Below are positions 7,210 through 15,426 of a DNA stretch of 22,477 nucleotides, in pieces. A program made the position numbers and the translations under genes. Every line of letters starts with the position of its first letter. Position 1 is the first letter of the stretch. Origin of the DNA: Alphaproteobacteria bacterium (lineage in GTDB: Bacteria; Pseudomonadota; Alphaproteobacteria; UBA828); contig JAPYQV010000002.1 of assembly GCA_029937205.1 (NCBI GenBank), positions 1 through 22,477 on the forward strand, read 5' to 3'. The notes beneath the pieces are model-generated. The model was not told where the DNA came from and did not search any database. It saw only the letters and a list, made by a program, of their open reading frames with translations.

Positions 7210-8247
7210 CTATGAATTCCATTTGTATGGCAGGGCCGGTGCATTGTGGCCGGGCAAGGGCAGCACAGCCGCCTGGGTCGGTTCCAACCAGGGTTCATTC
7301 AGGCCGCTATCGGCGCGGGCAGTGGTCGAGGATTCGGTCGGCCGAGCCGCAGTGGTACGCTGAAAGCACGCACGGTAGCAAACGACGGCATCGGCGCCGG
7401 AATTTGCGGTTTCGGGGATCGAATAATGTTCCACCTGTTCGGCCCCGAGACGCTTGAGGGTGTCCGCCGCCAGACGGATCAACAAATGATGGGAGATCGT
7501 CCCGCTTTCATCGATCACTGTCAGGCGGCAATCTTCCTGGCACGAAGCGAACACGGCAAAGCGGGCGGTTTCTGCGGCAAGCAATTGCGCTGCCATAGCA
7601 GCGGCACATTTCCGCCCTGAGGCGTTGGCGGCAAAGCCGAAATATTCGAAATATTTGCGCTCCAGTATTTCGGCATGCGCTTCGCCCTTCTCATAAAGCG
7701 TGCGGCGGATATAGCCGAGATCGCGGGCCAGCACCCGCACCGCGTTATCGGTCAGGCGCTCGACTTTCACATGCACATGGCTGAGGCTGATCGCTGCATT
7801 CTCGCTCGGGCGCTGCATCAGGAGGGCATAATCCATGTCGAGCAGGCGGCTCAGCAGAACGGGAAATCCCTCGTCCGCCATGGAAAGCCTCTGCGGCGAA
7901 ATCATATCCTCGGCGATTTCAGGCGCCAGGCGGGTTAAATTCGCAGCCGTCATCTCATTCGCCGAACGGAACCGGATATGTTTGCGTAAGCTCGCCGGAA
8001 GCGGCTCATCGACCAGAAGAATCAGCGCCGATCGCTGAAAGGGGTGTTCGTAGGCTGCCGTACTGATGCCTGGCCGAAGGCTTGCCGGTAACGCGAAGGG
8101 GTAGGGTTTGTCGTGCCGGGCAAAGCTGTGGTAACTCTCTATTAGCGTTGTACGAATCAGAAATTCGCTCAGTTGATCGCGGGTCGTGGCATAGCTCGAG
8201 GCCGTGTTCTCTATGGTGGCGTCAGGGTATTCTGTAGCGATCACCAT
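7210..8247 (-). CDS. Hypothetical protein, unrecognised family
   Basis: 345 residues, ATG start, no signal peptide or membrane segment, so probably cytoplasmic. I do not recognise a family. The protein is mixed helical in character. A segment at roughly 100-215 is rich in Leu, Arg and Glu (EILERKYFEYFGF is distinctive), two long Ala/Leu-rich helices follow, and the last 50 residues look disordered (Thr/Ala/Pro/Ser-rich). Codon use resembles the neighbours and the frame is long and clean, so it is likely real. It lies on the strand opposite to its neighbours, between ppsR and maf, which are adjacent in other alphaproteobacteria, so it looks like a lineage-specific insertion. The ribosome-binding site is poor (GGCGGA about 12 bases upstream). 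Confidence 0.7.
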   Translation of the reverse strand: MVIATEYPDATIENTASSYATTRDQLSEFLIRTTLIESYHSFARHDKPYPFALPASLRPGISTAAYEHPFQRSALILLVDEPLPASLRKHIRFRSANEMTAANLTRLAPEIAEDMISPQRLSMADEGFPVLLSRLLDMDYALLMQRPSENAAISLSHVHVKVERLTDNAVRVLARDLGYIRRTLYEKGEAHAEILERKYFEYFGFAANASGRKCAAAMAAQLLAAETARFAVFASCQEDCRLTVIDESGTISHHLLIRLAADTLKRLGAEQVEHYSIPETANSGADAVVCYRACFQRTTAARPTESSTTARADSGLNEPWLEPTQAAVLPLPGHNAPALPYKWNS

Positions 8248-8299
8248 GTATGTAATTATCCGCCCGTTCTATTGTTCTGGTTGCTAAACCTAAAAGCTC

Positions 8300-8947
8300 T
8301 TGAATCGAGTGGTCAAGAGGAATCGCCGGAGGTCTAATATCATCGCAGATCATCGCGAAGAAAAACTCATATTGGCGTCCGCCAGCTCCGCGCGTGCCGC
8401 GCTATTGGGGGGCGCGGGCTTGGCTTTCGAAAAACGTCCTTCGGACGTGGATGAGGATGAATTGAAGGTTTCCATGAAGCCTGAGGGCGCGGAAGCGACG
8501 GCCCTGGCTTTGGCCGAGCTTAAGGCGCGCCATATCAGCCGGCAGGCGGCGGATTGTCTGGTTATCGGTGCGGATCAATTGCTCGATTGCGGTGGCGTTT
8601 GGCTCGACAAGGCGCGTGATGTAGGTGACGCTGGTGATCAGTTGCGCCTGCTGCGCGGCACCGACCACCGCCTCGCCACGGCGGTGTGTGTGATGCAGAA
8701 CGAAACCTGCCTGTGGTCCTATGTCGGCACGCCCAGGCTGAAGATGCGCGCCTTCTCCGACTCCTTCATCGAAACATATCTGCAGGCTGCCGGCGATCAG
8801 GCCTTCGGCTGTGTCGGCGCCTATCGGCTCGAGGGCCTGGGGGCGCAACTGTTCGATGAGATCGAGGGCGATTATTTTACCATTCTCGGCTTGCCGCTCT
8901 TGCCGCTACTGGAATTCCTGCGCACGCGCGGGATCGTCGCGTCATGA
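8300..8947 (+). CDS. maf: Maf-like nucleoside triphosphate pyrophosphatase
   Basis: Members hydrolyse non-canonical or modified NTPs to monophosphates and limit their incorporation into nucleic acid. The protein shows LILASASSARAALL near the N-terminus, the catalytic-region GADQLLDCGGVWLDKARD and the C-terminal GAYRLEG, EIEGDYFTILGLPL. About 200 residues is normal. The start is uncertain. The coordinates given use TTG at 8300, which adds a basic leader unlike the family and has no ribosome-binding site, and GTG at 8309 is equally poor. A strong GGAGG at 8328-8332 precedes in-frame AUC codons at 8339 and 8342, which would give the usual short N-terminus ADHREEKLILAS. The stop overlaps the aroE start (ATGA). 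Confidence 0.92.
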   Translation: MNRVVKRNRRRSNIIADHREEKLILASASSARAALLGGAGLAFEKRPSDVDEDELKVSMKPEGAEATALALAELKARHISRQAADCLVIGADQLLDCGGVWLDKARDVGDAGDQLRLLRGTDHRLATAVCVMQNETCLWSYVGTPRLKMRAFSDSFIETYLQAAGDQAFGCVGAYRLEGLGAQLFDEIEGDYFTILGLPLLPLLEFLRTRGIVAS

Positions 8948-9783
8948 TGTTGGGCGGCGAAGCGCGTCTGGCCGGTGTCATGGGATGGCCCGTGGCGCAT
9001 TCGCGCTCACCCCGATTGCACGGCTATTGGCTGCAGCAGCACGGCATTGACGGCGCCTATCTGCCGCTCGCGGTGCACCCGGAAAATCTGCCGGACGCGC
9101 TCGGTGCGCTGCCGGTTCTCGGTTTTGCCGGTTGCAACCTCACCATACCTCACAAGGAGGCGACGCTTGATTTGGTCGGCGAGGTTACGCCGCTTGCCGC
9201 CCGCATTGGTGCGATTAACACGGTCACGGTCAAAGCGGACGGTACGCTGCTTGGCGATAATACGGACGCTTACGGCTTCATGGAAAATCTGCGCGCCGAA
9301 GCGCCGGAATTTGACCCCGCCGACGGGCCGGCAGTGGTGCTTGGCTCGGGCGGTGCCGCGCGAGCGGTCTGTGCCGGATTGATCGCGGCCGGGATTAAAG
9401 ACATCATCCTGCTGAACCGTACGCAGGAGAGGGCCGAAAAACTGGCTGCGGATATGGGCGCGGAAGTGCGCATCCAGCCCTGGTCCGGGCGGGATGCCGC
9501 GCTCAATGATGCCGCGCTACTGGTTAATACCACCAGCCTCGGCATGAGCGGCCAGCCGGCGCTTGAGCTCGACCTGTCTCAGCTGCCAAGCGATGCCGTG
9601 GTGAGCGATCTTGTCTATTCACCGTTGCGCACAGCGCTGCTTGGCGCCGCAGGTGCGCGCGGCAATAGGACTGTGGGTGGCCTCGGTATGTTGCTGCATC
9701 AGGCCCGGCCGGGTTTTGCCGCGTGGTTTGGCGTCGATCCGGACGTCACGCCCGAGCTGCACCAAATCGTGGCGGGCGGGTAA
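8944..9783 (+). CDS. aroE: Shikimate dehydrogenase (NADP+)
   Basis: 279 residues, full length. It reduces 3-dehydroshikimate to shikimate in the chorismate pathway. Substrate-site motifs are SRSP at 20-23, NLTIPHKE at 65-72 (catalytic Lys71) and DNTDAYG at 105-111. The NADP-binding loop is GSGGAAR at 134-140 with NRT at 158-160. The C-terminal GGLGMLLHQA helix is also typical. It sits in the maf-aroE-coaE-dnaQ run; its start overlaps the maf stop in ATGATG, and coaE begins 13 bases after its stop. Two consecutive start codons are not present in frame beyond the MM shown, so the start is secure to within one residue. Confidence 0.97.
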   Translation: MMLGGEARLAGVMGWPVAHSRSPRLHGYWLQQHGIDGAYLPLAVHPENLPDALGALPVLGFAGCNLTIPHKEATLDLVGEVTPLAARIGAINTVTVKADGTLLGDNTDAYGFMENLRAEAPEFDPADGPAVVLGSGGAARAVCAGLIAAGIKDIILLNRTQERAEKLAADMGAEVRIQPWSGRDAALNDAALLVNTTSLGMSGQPALELDLSQLPSDAVVSDLVYSPLRTALLGAAGARGNRTVGGLGMLLHQARPGFAAWFGVDPDVTPELHQIVAGG

Positions 9784-9796
9784 ACGGGGCCGGGCG

Positions 9797-10483
9797 ATGA
9801 TGATTCTTGGCCTCACCGGTTCGATCGGCATGGGCAAGAGCACGGCGACGCGGGCTTTCGCCGCGCATGGTGCGATGATTTGGGATGCCGATGCCGAAGT
9901 GCACCGCCTGATGGCTGAAGGCGGCGCCGCGGTCGCGGAGGTGGGCACGGAATTCCCCGAGGCGGTGATCGAGAAAGCGGCTGGCGGCGCCTACATTGAC
10001 CGGAAAGTCTTGGGTAAATCGATATTTCAAGACGGCGCCGCACTGCGCCGCTTGGAGGCCATACTGCATCCCCTGGTACGCCACGGCGAACGCCGCTTTC
10101 TTAGCATTGCCGAGGGCCAGCGCTGCCGATTGGCTGTGCTCGATATTCCACTTTTGTTTGAAACCGGCGGTGAGGCGCGTTGCGATGCGACGGCAGTGGT
10201 TACGGCGCCGGCATTCGTTCAGCGCGCCCGCGTTTTGCGACGCGCGAACATGACGGCAAGCAAATTCGATGCGATAGTGGCGCGGCAAATGCCCGATTGG
10301 GAAAAGCGCCGGCGCGCCGATTTCATAATCCAGACGGGGCAGGACAAGCGCGAATCCTTGCGCGCGGTGGGCGAGATTGCCAGAATTCTGGCGGCGCGGC
10401 GCGGCGATCATTGGCCACGCTGCTGGCCCGCCGGCAGTGACCGTCTTCTAAGCGGCCGTCTTCTAGGAGTGTCAGATGCGTGA
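9797..10483 (+). CDS. coaE: Dephospho-CoA kinase
   Basis: 228 residues. It phosphorylates dephospho-CoA at the ribose 3'-hydroxyl, the last step of CoA synthesis. The P-loop GLTGSIGMGKST starts at residue 5, WDADAEVHRL gives the substrate-site aspartate, and LFETGGE and ADFIIQT are typical. I chose the ATG pair at 9797/9800 because the open frame upstream runs through the end of aroE and has no family similarity. The C-terminus extends about 20 residues past the usual end and contains a 15-base tandem duplication (see findings). The last eight bases overlap dnaQ (ATGCGTGA), indicating translational coupling. Confidence 0.95.
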   Translation: MMILGLTGSIGMGKSTATRAFAAHGAMIWDADAEVHRLMAEGGAAVAEVGTEFPEAVIEKAAGGAYIDRKVLGKSIFQDGAALRRLEAILHPLVRHGERRFLSIAEGQRCRLAVLDIPLLFETGGEARCDATAVVTAPAFVQRARVLRRANMTASKFDAIVARQMPDWEKRRRADFIIQTGQDKRESLRAVGEIARILAARRGDHWPRCWPAGSDRLLSGRLLGVSDA

Positions 10484-11150
10484 AGTCGTTCTCGATACCG
10501 AAACCACTGGGCTGAAACCGAACGGCGGCGACCGGCTGGTCGAAATCGGCTGCATTGAGTTGATCAATCATGTCGCCAGCGGCGAGAGTTTCCAATGTTA
10601 TGTCAACCCGCAGCGTGACATGCCGGAGGGCGCGTTTAACGTCCATGGCCTGAGCAGCCAGTTTCTTGCCGACAAGCCTATCTTCGCCGATGTGGCGGAG
10701 GATATCCGCGCTTTTTTGCGCGATGACAAGCTGATCATCCACAATGCGGCCTTCGATCTGGGATTTCTCAACGCGGAATTCAAAAGGATCGGCGGCGAAT
10801 CGATACCACCCAGCCAGGCGATCGATACGGTAGCCCTGGCGCGGAAAAAATATCCCGGCGCGCCGGCCAGCCTGGATGCCTTGTGCCGGCGCTTTGAAAT
10901 CGACAATTCGCACCGCACGCTGCATGGCGCACTGCTCGATGCGGAATTGCTGGCCGAAGTCTATCTCGAGCTTATCGGTGGCCGTCAGCCGGGCCTGGTG
11001 TTGAGCGCGGCGAAAGTAGAAGCAGTGGAATCCGGTGATCAACCGGCGCGCAGCGCCAGAGCGCCGCGCCCGCACGCGCCAAGCAGTGCGGAAAAAGCAG
11101 CCCACGCCGATTTTATCGCGACGTTGGACGATCCGATCTGGAATCGCTAA
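10476..11150 (+). CDS. dnaQ: DNA polymerase III epsilon subunit (3'-5' proofreading exonuclease)
   Basis: 224 residues. It has the DEDDh exonuclease motifs: DTETTG (Asp7, Glu9), HNAAFD (Asp94) and HGALLDAELLAEVY (His150, Asp155). The domain ends near 170; a variable linker rich in Ala/Pro/Ser follows and the C-terminus would contact the polymerase alpha subunit. It edits mismatches in the replicative holoenzyme. AGGAG lies about eight bases before the ATG, inside the end of coaE. It is the last gene of the rightward run and ends 23 bases from the convergent secB stop. No obvious terminator is visible between them. Confidence 0.96.
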   Translation: MREVVLDTETTGLKPNGGDRLVEIGCIELINHVASGESFQCYVNPQRDMPEGAFNVHGLSSQFLADKPIFADVAEDIRAFLRDDKLIIHNAAFDLGFLNAEFKRIGGESIPPSQAIDTVALARKKYPGAPASLDALCRRFEIDNSHRTLHGALLDAELLAEVYLELIGGRQPGLVLSAAKVEAVESGDQPARSARAPRPHAPSSAEKAAHADFIATLDDPIWNR

Positions 11151-11173
11151 GCGGTCGAACTTGCCGGCATATA

Positions 11174-11830
11174 TTAGGCGTCGGCGGCCGGTTTATCGCT
11201 CGTGGCGGCTTTACTCTGCTGCTGCTGTTGCTGGCGATAGAGTGAGAGGAAATCTATCGGGTTCAGCATGAGCGGCGGAAATCCGCCGTCGCGCGTCGCG
11301 TCCGAGAGAACGCGGCGGGCAAAGGGAAAAAGCAGGCGCGGGCATTCGACCAGGAGCACCGGCCGCAGCGAATCCTTCGGCACGCCGACCACTTTGCAGA
11401 CCGCGCCATAGGTCAGATCGAGCATAAACAGCGTGGTTTGACCATTTTTGCCGCTTGCCGTGATATGCAGCGAAACTTCATAAGATTCCGCCTGTAGAGC
11501 GCGCGCCTGCACTTCAACATTGACCTGGATGTCCGGTGGCTCGGTCGAGCCGACGAGGCTGCCCGGCGCGCCCGGATTCTCGAACGATAAATCCTTCACA
11601 TATTGCGACTGGATGCCGATTTGCGGGCCACTTGCTGTAGCTGCCGGGGGTGCCGGGGTTGCCGGCGCGACACCGACCGCTTCGTCGGGGGAGTCAGCGT
11701 CTTTCGCCGGCGTTTCGGCTTTATTTGCGGGCGCATCTGGCGCATCTAGCGTGGGCTCCGCGGCAGCGATATCGTCTTTGGCCGCTGTTTTCTTCTTTTT
11801 GCCTTTTTCTTTCGTGTCTTTATCGCTCAT
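11174..11830 (-). CDS. secB: Protein-export chaperone SecB with long N-terminal extension
   Basis: 218 residues, against about 150-165 for most SecB proteins. The chaperone core starts near residue 68 (IGIQSQYVKDLSFENPGAP) and ends around DGGFPPLMLNPIDFLSLY. It keeps preproteins unfolded and hands them to SecA as a cytoplasmic tetramer. The first 67 residues are low-complexity: a Lys-rich start (KGKKKKTAAKDD), then Ala/Pro/Asp/Glu. The tail carries six consecutive glutamines encoded by a CTG-like run. ATG 11830 is preceded by GAGG eight bases upstream, supporting the long form. It lies 96 bases downstream of fxsA on the same strand. Confidence 0.95.
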   Translation of the reverse strand: MSDKDTKEKGKKKKTAAKDDIAAAEPTLDAPDAPANKAETPAKDADSPDEAVGVAPATPAPPAATASGPQIGIQSQYVKDLSFENPGAPGSLVGSTEPPDIQVNVEVQARALQAESYEVSLHITASGKNGQTTLFMLDLTYGAVCKVVGVPKDSLRPVLLVECPRLLFPFARRVLSDATRDGGFPPLMLNPIDFLSLYRQQQQQQSKAATSDKPAADA

Positions 11831-11926
11831 CGCGAAAACCTCTCATCAAATAATGGCCAGTATTAATGCCGATATGGCTGGGATTGCCCGCCGCCGCAAC
11901 GGGAAAAGCCTATCACAACCACCCGT

Positions 11927-12433
11927 TCAATCTCTATCAATCCGCCTAGGGTTCGGTGGCGGGTTGTTCGAAGTGTTGGGTGGTGGTTTGTCCGCATCGC
12001 TAATATCCTCGAACTGGGCGTCGATAATCGGCCCTCCGGTGTGGCTGCCACCAGGCCCGGTTTGCTGGGATGTCTTTTGCAGGCGCGCTCGTAGGGCGAG
12101 CAGGAGCAAGGCGAAAACCAGGCGCCGGAGAAGCGGAATCAGCAGCAAGGCACCCAGCGCATCGGTAATAAAACCGGGAGTAAGCAGAAACAGCGCAGCC
12201 AGCACTAGAACCGCCCCGTCGGCTATTTCCGCGATCGGCAGTTCGCGCTTAGCAACTTGTTCACGTGCCCGCGCTATCATCTGCCGACCTTGAAACCTGA
12301 GGATCGCGCCGCCGACCATTGCGGTGCCGAATATCATGGCGATAGTCGGCCAGGCGCCGATTTGACCGCCAACTTCGATGAACAGATAGATTTCGGCGGC
12401 GGGGACGGCAAGAAAGAGGAGCAAAGGGATCAT
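11927..12433 (-). CDS. fxsA: FxsA family membrane protein
   Basis: 168 residues with three to four hydrophobic segments and a Pro/Asn/Gly-rich cytoplasmic tail, as in FxsA. E. coli FxsA is a cytoplasmic-membrane protein whose overproduction lessens exclusion of phage T7 by F plasmid; its normal role is unknown. The start LLFLAVPAAEIYLFIEVGGQIG and the second-half GAVLVLAALFLLTPGFITD are family hallmarks. It is divergent from the Tim44-like gene across 183 bases and lies beside secB, the common alphaproteobacterial arrangement. Confidence 0.92.
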   Translation of the reverse strand: MIPLLLFLAVPAAEIYLFIEVGGQIGAWPTIAMIFGTAMVGGAILRFQGRQMIARAREQVAKRELPIAEIADGAVLVLAALFLLTPGFITDALGALLLIPLLRRLVFALLLLALRARLQKTSQQTGPGGSHTGGPIIDAQFEDISDADKPPPNTSNNPPPNPRRIDRD

Positions 12434-12616
12434 GGCTGAGCTTGCGATTTGAGGGGCGAAGGTCTATTTGTTATGTATAAGGGCTTGCTGCAAGTGGTGG
12501 CGCATGCAGGTTTGGCTACCTATAGCGCCGTAGGCGACTAATTGCACGACAGACACGTGGCCTCATTCGTTGATTTTGCTGATGAATGGGGCGATTAGGC
12601 AAGAGATTAAGGGAAT

Positions 12617-13354
12617 ATGTCTGACGGGTTCCAATATTTCGACATTATATTTTTCGCACTGATCGCGGTATTCGTGATTTTGCGTCTCAGGAGCGCGCTT
12701 GGCCGCCGTACCGGTCAGGAACGGCAGCGCCCGAACAATATATTCTCGCGCTCGACAGAGCCGGATGAACAAAATACCGGCAAGGTTATCCACTTGCCCG
12801 GGCACGGCGATGAATCCGAGGACGAGAAGTTCGAAAAGGAATTGTCGGATATCGGCGAGCGTGAGACGGCGCAGCCGGAATCCGAGCCTGACGATATGGA
12901 AGTCGTCCGTGCCGGTTTGATGCGTATCAGGACTGCCGATCCGCAATTCAGCCCGCGCCATTTCCAGTCTGGCTCCAAGAGTGCCTTTGAAATGATCGTC
13001 GAGGCCTTTGCCGCGGGCGATACGGCAACTTTGCGACCGCTCCTTGGCGATGATGTCTATGACGAATTCGCCGACGCTATCCGGGCCCGCATTGCCGCCA
13101 AGGAAACCGTTGAGACAGCGATTGTCTCGCTCGATTCCACCGATATTGTGGCGGCGGACCTGGTCGGCAACACGGCGCGGCTCACTGTCCGATTTTGCAG
13201 CCAGCAAATTAGCGTCACCCGCAATGAAGATGGCGATGCTGTCGACGGCGAATCCGATTCCGTCGTGCGCGTTGTCGATTTGTGGACCTTCGCGCGCAAC
13301 ACGCGCTCCAGCGATCCCAGTTGGGCCCTGGTCGAGACCCGCACGCCCGATTGA
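12617..13354 (+). CDS. Tim44/TimA-like membrane-anchored protein
   Basis: 245 residues. A single membrane helix (about 6-23, DIIFFALIAVFVILRL) is followed by a charged, probably disordered linker and a Tim44-like domain from about residue 90 to the end (LRSALGRR linker, then FQSGSKSAFEMIVEAFAAGD and the C-terminal VVRVVDLWTFAR). Bacterial homologues resemble the mitochondrial import motor subunit Tim44 and have been called TimA; the bacterial role is not settled, with membrane protein handling proposed. The ribosome-binding site AAGGGA precedes the ATG. It has a fixed position before mltA, and its stop overlaps the mltA start. Confidence 0.88.
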   Translation: MSDGFQYFDIIFFALIAVFVILRLRSALGRRTGQERQRPNNIFSRSTEPDEQNTGKVIHLPGHGDESEDEKFEKELSDIGERETAQPESEPDDMEVVRAGLMRIRTADPQFSPRHFQSGSKSAFEMIVEAFAAGDTATLRPLLGDDVYDEFADAIRARIAAKETVETAIVSLDSTDIVAADLVGNTARLTVRFCSQQISVTRNEDGDAVDGESDSVVRVVDLWTFARNTRSSDPSWALVETRTPD

Positions 13355-14598
13355 GACGCGTCGTGCCGCGAGCCGGGCTGGCGGTGATCCTGGGCGCGCT
13401 GCTGTTTCTTGCCGCCTGTGCCCCCGCCGCCCTTCCCGAACGTGCAACCGAACCCGAACCATCTCCGCCGCGCAAAGATCAGCTGGTTTTGCGCCCGGCG
13501 TCCTTTGCCGATTTGCCGGGCTGGCGTAACGACCGGCAGGGTGCGGCTTTGCAAGCGTTCCTGCGTTCCTGCGACAAGCTGCTCAGGCGGGCAAGCGATG
13601 CCTCATTGGGCGGCGTCATACCCGGCACCGTGGCGGCCTGGCAGGGCGCCTGCGAAGCGGCCGGGGCGCGCGATATTCGCGATCATCAAGCGGCGCGGTT
13701 GTTCTTCGAGGATTGGTTCCAGCCCTATGCGGCACGCAATAACGATCAGGACACGGGCCTCTTTACCGGATATTTCGAGCCCGAATTGCGCGGCGCCGAG
13801 GAACCAAATGACGAATATAATATTGCCCTTTACCGCAAACCCGGCGATCTCGTCACTGTTTCCCTCGGTCGCTTCCGCGACGCCTTCAAGGGTGAGCGCA
13901 TCGCCGGGCGGGTAGTGGATGGTGCGCTGCTGCCCTATGCCAATCGGCGCGAGATTGATGGTGGCGCCCTGGCCGGGCAGAATCTCGAACTGGTCTGGGT
14001 CGATAGCGCGGTGGACGCGTTTTTTCTCCATATTCAGGGATCGGGCCGGGTGCGCTTTCAAGATGGCGGCGCACGGCGCATCGCCTATGCGGCAACCAAC
14101 GGCCAGCCTTATCTCGCGATCGGGCGCAGCTTGATCGCCCGCGGCACCCTCACGCGCGAAAACGTTTCCATGCAGTCGATCCGCGCCTGGCTTGAAAGCC
14201 ATCCCGGAGAAGCGCCGGCGGTCATGCAGGAAAATAATTCATTCGTCTTTTTTCGTTGGCTTGAAGGCGCGGCGGCGGATCTCGGCCCCGAGGGCGCGCA
14301 GGGCGTTGCCCTTCTTGCCGGGCGCTCGCTCGCGGTCGACCGCCGGTTCCTCGGCCTCGGCATGCCGATCTGGCTCGACGCCAGCGCGCCGGATATCGAC
14401 CCGGCGCGGCCGGATCGCACGCTCCGCCGCTTGATGGTGAGCCAGGATACCGGCGGCGCCATTCGCGGCCCGGTGCGCGGCGATGTGTTCTGGGGCACCG
14501 GACGGGAGGCCGGCGAAGTGGCCGGGCGCATGAAGCATCAGGGCCGCTATTGGTTGCTTCTGCCGCGCGGCCTCGACGCCAGCTCGCTGGTCAATTAA
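13351..14598 (+). CDS. mltA: Membrane-bound lytic murein transglycosylase A (lipoprotein)
   Basis: About 415 residues. MltA cleaves the glycan strand of peptidoglycan with formation of 1,6-anhydromuramic acid, working from the outer membrane. The chosen TTG start overlaps the Tim44 stop (TTGA) and gives RRVVPRAGLAVILGALLFLAAC, a clean lipoprotein signal with lipobox LAAC; a longer reading would bury the signal peptide, and GTG 13363 is an alternative. The MltA domain follows (FTGYFEPELRGAEEP, then LVWVDSAVDAFFLHIQGSGR), and the C-terminal 3D domain contains SQDTGGAIRGPVRGDVFWG with the conserved aspartates. Confidence 0.93.
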   Translation: MRRVVPRAGLAVILGALLFLAACAPAALPERATEPEPSPPRKDQLVLRPASFADLPGWRNDRQGAALQAFLRSCDKLLRRASDASLGGVIPGTVAAWQGACEAAGARDIRDHQAARLFFEDWFQPYAARNNDQDTGLFTGYFEPELRGAEEPNDEYNIALYRKPGDLVTVSLGRFRDAFKGERIAGRVVDGALLPYANRREIDGGALAGQNLELVWVDSAVDAFFLHIQGSGRVRFQDGGARRIAYAATNGQPYLAIGRSLIARGTLTRENVSMQSIRAWLESHPGEAPAVMQENNSFVFFRWLEGAAADLGPEGAQGVALLAGRSLAVDRRFLGLGMPIWLDASAPDIDPARPDRTLRRLMVSQDTGGAIRGPVRGDVFWGTGREAGEVAGRMKHQGRYWLLLPRGLDASSLVN

Positions 14599-14613
14599 TC
14601 TCCCAGCCTGTGT

Positions 14614-14649
14614 CCAAGGGGAATTCGATACCCCAAGAGGAATTCGAAA
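14614..14649 (+). repeat. Imperfect tandem repeat carrying the lutA ribosome-binding site
   Basis: Two 17-base units (14614-14630 and 14633-14649) differ at two positions and repeat every 19 bases: CCAAGGGGAATTCGATA and CCAAGAGGAATTCGAAA. The second unit supplies the AGAGGA that precedes the lutA start. Confidence 0.6.
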
Positions 14650-14651
14650 AC

Positions 14652-15422
14652 ATGCGCGAGAAGCCGCAAATCGGCCTGTTCGTCACTTGCCTGGTCGATC
14701 TCTATCGCCCGAGCGTCGGTTTCGCGGCGGTCAAACTGCTCGAGGATGCGGGCTGTGTGGTGAGCGTACCCAAGGCGCAAACCTGCTGCGGTCAACCGGC
14801 GCATAATTCCGGCGATGTCAAAAACAGCCGCGCCATTGCCCGCCAGGTGATCAAGGCATTTGAAAATTTCGACGCCCTGGTGGCGCCGTCCGGCTCCTGT
14901 GCCGGCATGATCAAGCAGCACTATCCGGCCCTGTTTGCAAACGACGAGAAATGGCACGCACGCGCCGAAGCGCTCGCCGCCAAAAGTTTCGAACTGGTGT
15001 CGTTTCTCAGCGATGAGCTCGGCGTAAAGAGCGTTACGGCGCGCTTCGAGGGCAGCGTGACCTATCATGATTCCTGCGCCGGCTTACGTGAACTCGGTGT
15101 CTACGATCAGCCGCGCAAGCTGCTCGACAGCATCGCTGGCCTGGCGCGCAAGGAGCTCCCCGGCGACAATATATGCTGCGGTTTCGGCGGCACCTTCTGC
15201 GTCAAATATCCCGAAATCTCGACCCGCATGGTGAGCGACAAGGTGGCCGATATCGCGGCGACGGGCGCCGATACCTTGTTGGCCGGCGATCTCGGCTGTC
15301 TCCTCAACATGGCCGGGCGCATGGCGCGCGAGGGCCGCGCCATAGAGGTGCGCCATGTCGCCGAAGTGCTCGCCGGCATGACCGATGGCCCGGCCATCGG
15401 CAATTCCGCCAAAGCGCGCTGA
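14652..15422 (+). CDS. lutA: Lactate utilization protein A (LutA/LldE)
   Basis: 256 residues with two CCG domains that bind iron-sulfur clusters: TCCGQP (Cys45/46) with GSC (Cys83), and HDSCAG (Cys142) with NICCGFGGTFC (Cys175/176/183). LutA, LutB and LutC together oxidise L-lactate to pyruvate in the cytoplasm, without flavin as in the classic enzyme. The start at ATG 14652 (MREKPQIGLFVTCLVDL) matches the family; the longer open frame overlaps mltA. It begins 53 bases after mltA, an unusual partner. An inverted-repeat element separates it from lutB. No LutR-type GntR regulator or lactate permease is in view. Confidence 0.93.
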   Translation: MREKPQIGLFVTCLVDLYRPSVGFAAVKLLEDAGCVVSVPKAQTCCGQPAHNSGDVKNSRAIARQVIKAFENFDALVAPSGSCAGMIKQHYPALFANDEKWHARAEALAAKSFELVSFLSDELGVKSVTARFEGSVTYHDSCAGLRELGVYDQPRKLLDSIAGLARKELPGDNICCGFGGTFCVKYPEISTRMVSDKVADIAATGADTLLAGDLGCLLNMAGRMAREGRAIEVRHVAEVLAGMTDGPAIGNSAKAR

Positions 15423-15426
15423 TCCA

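Noticed and set aside
10323..11105. 260-codon open frame on the minus strand
   Set aside because: Antisense to coaE and dnaQ, both certain; no motif or ribosome-binding site.
12563..13462. 299-codon minus-strand frame
   Set aside because: Antisense to the Tim44-like gene and the mltA start; composition typical of a mirror frame.
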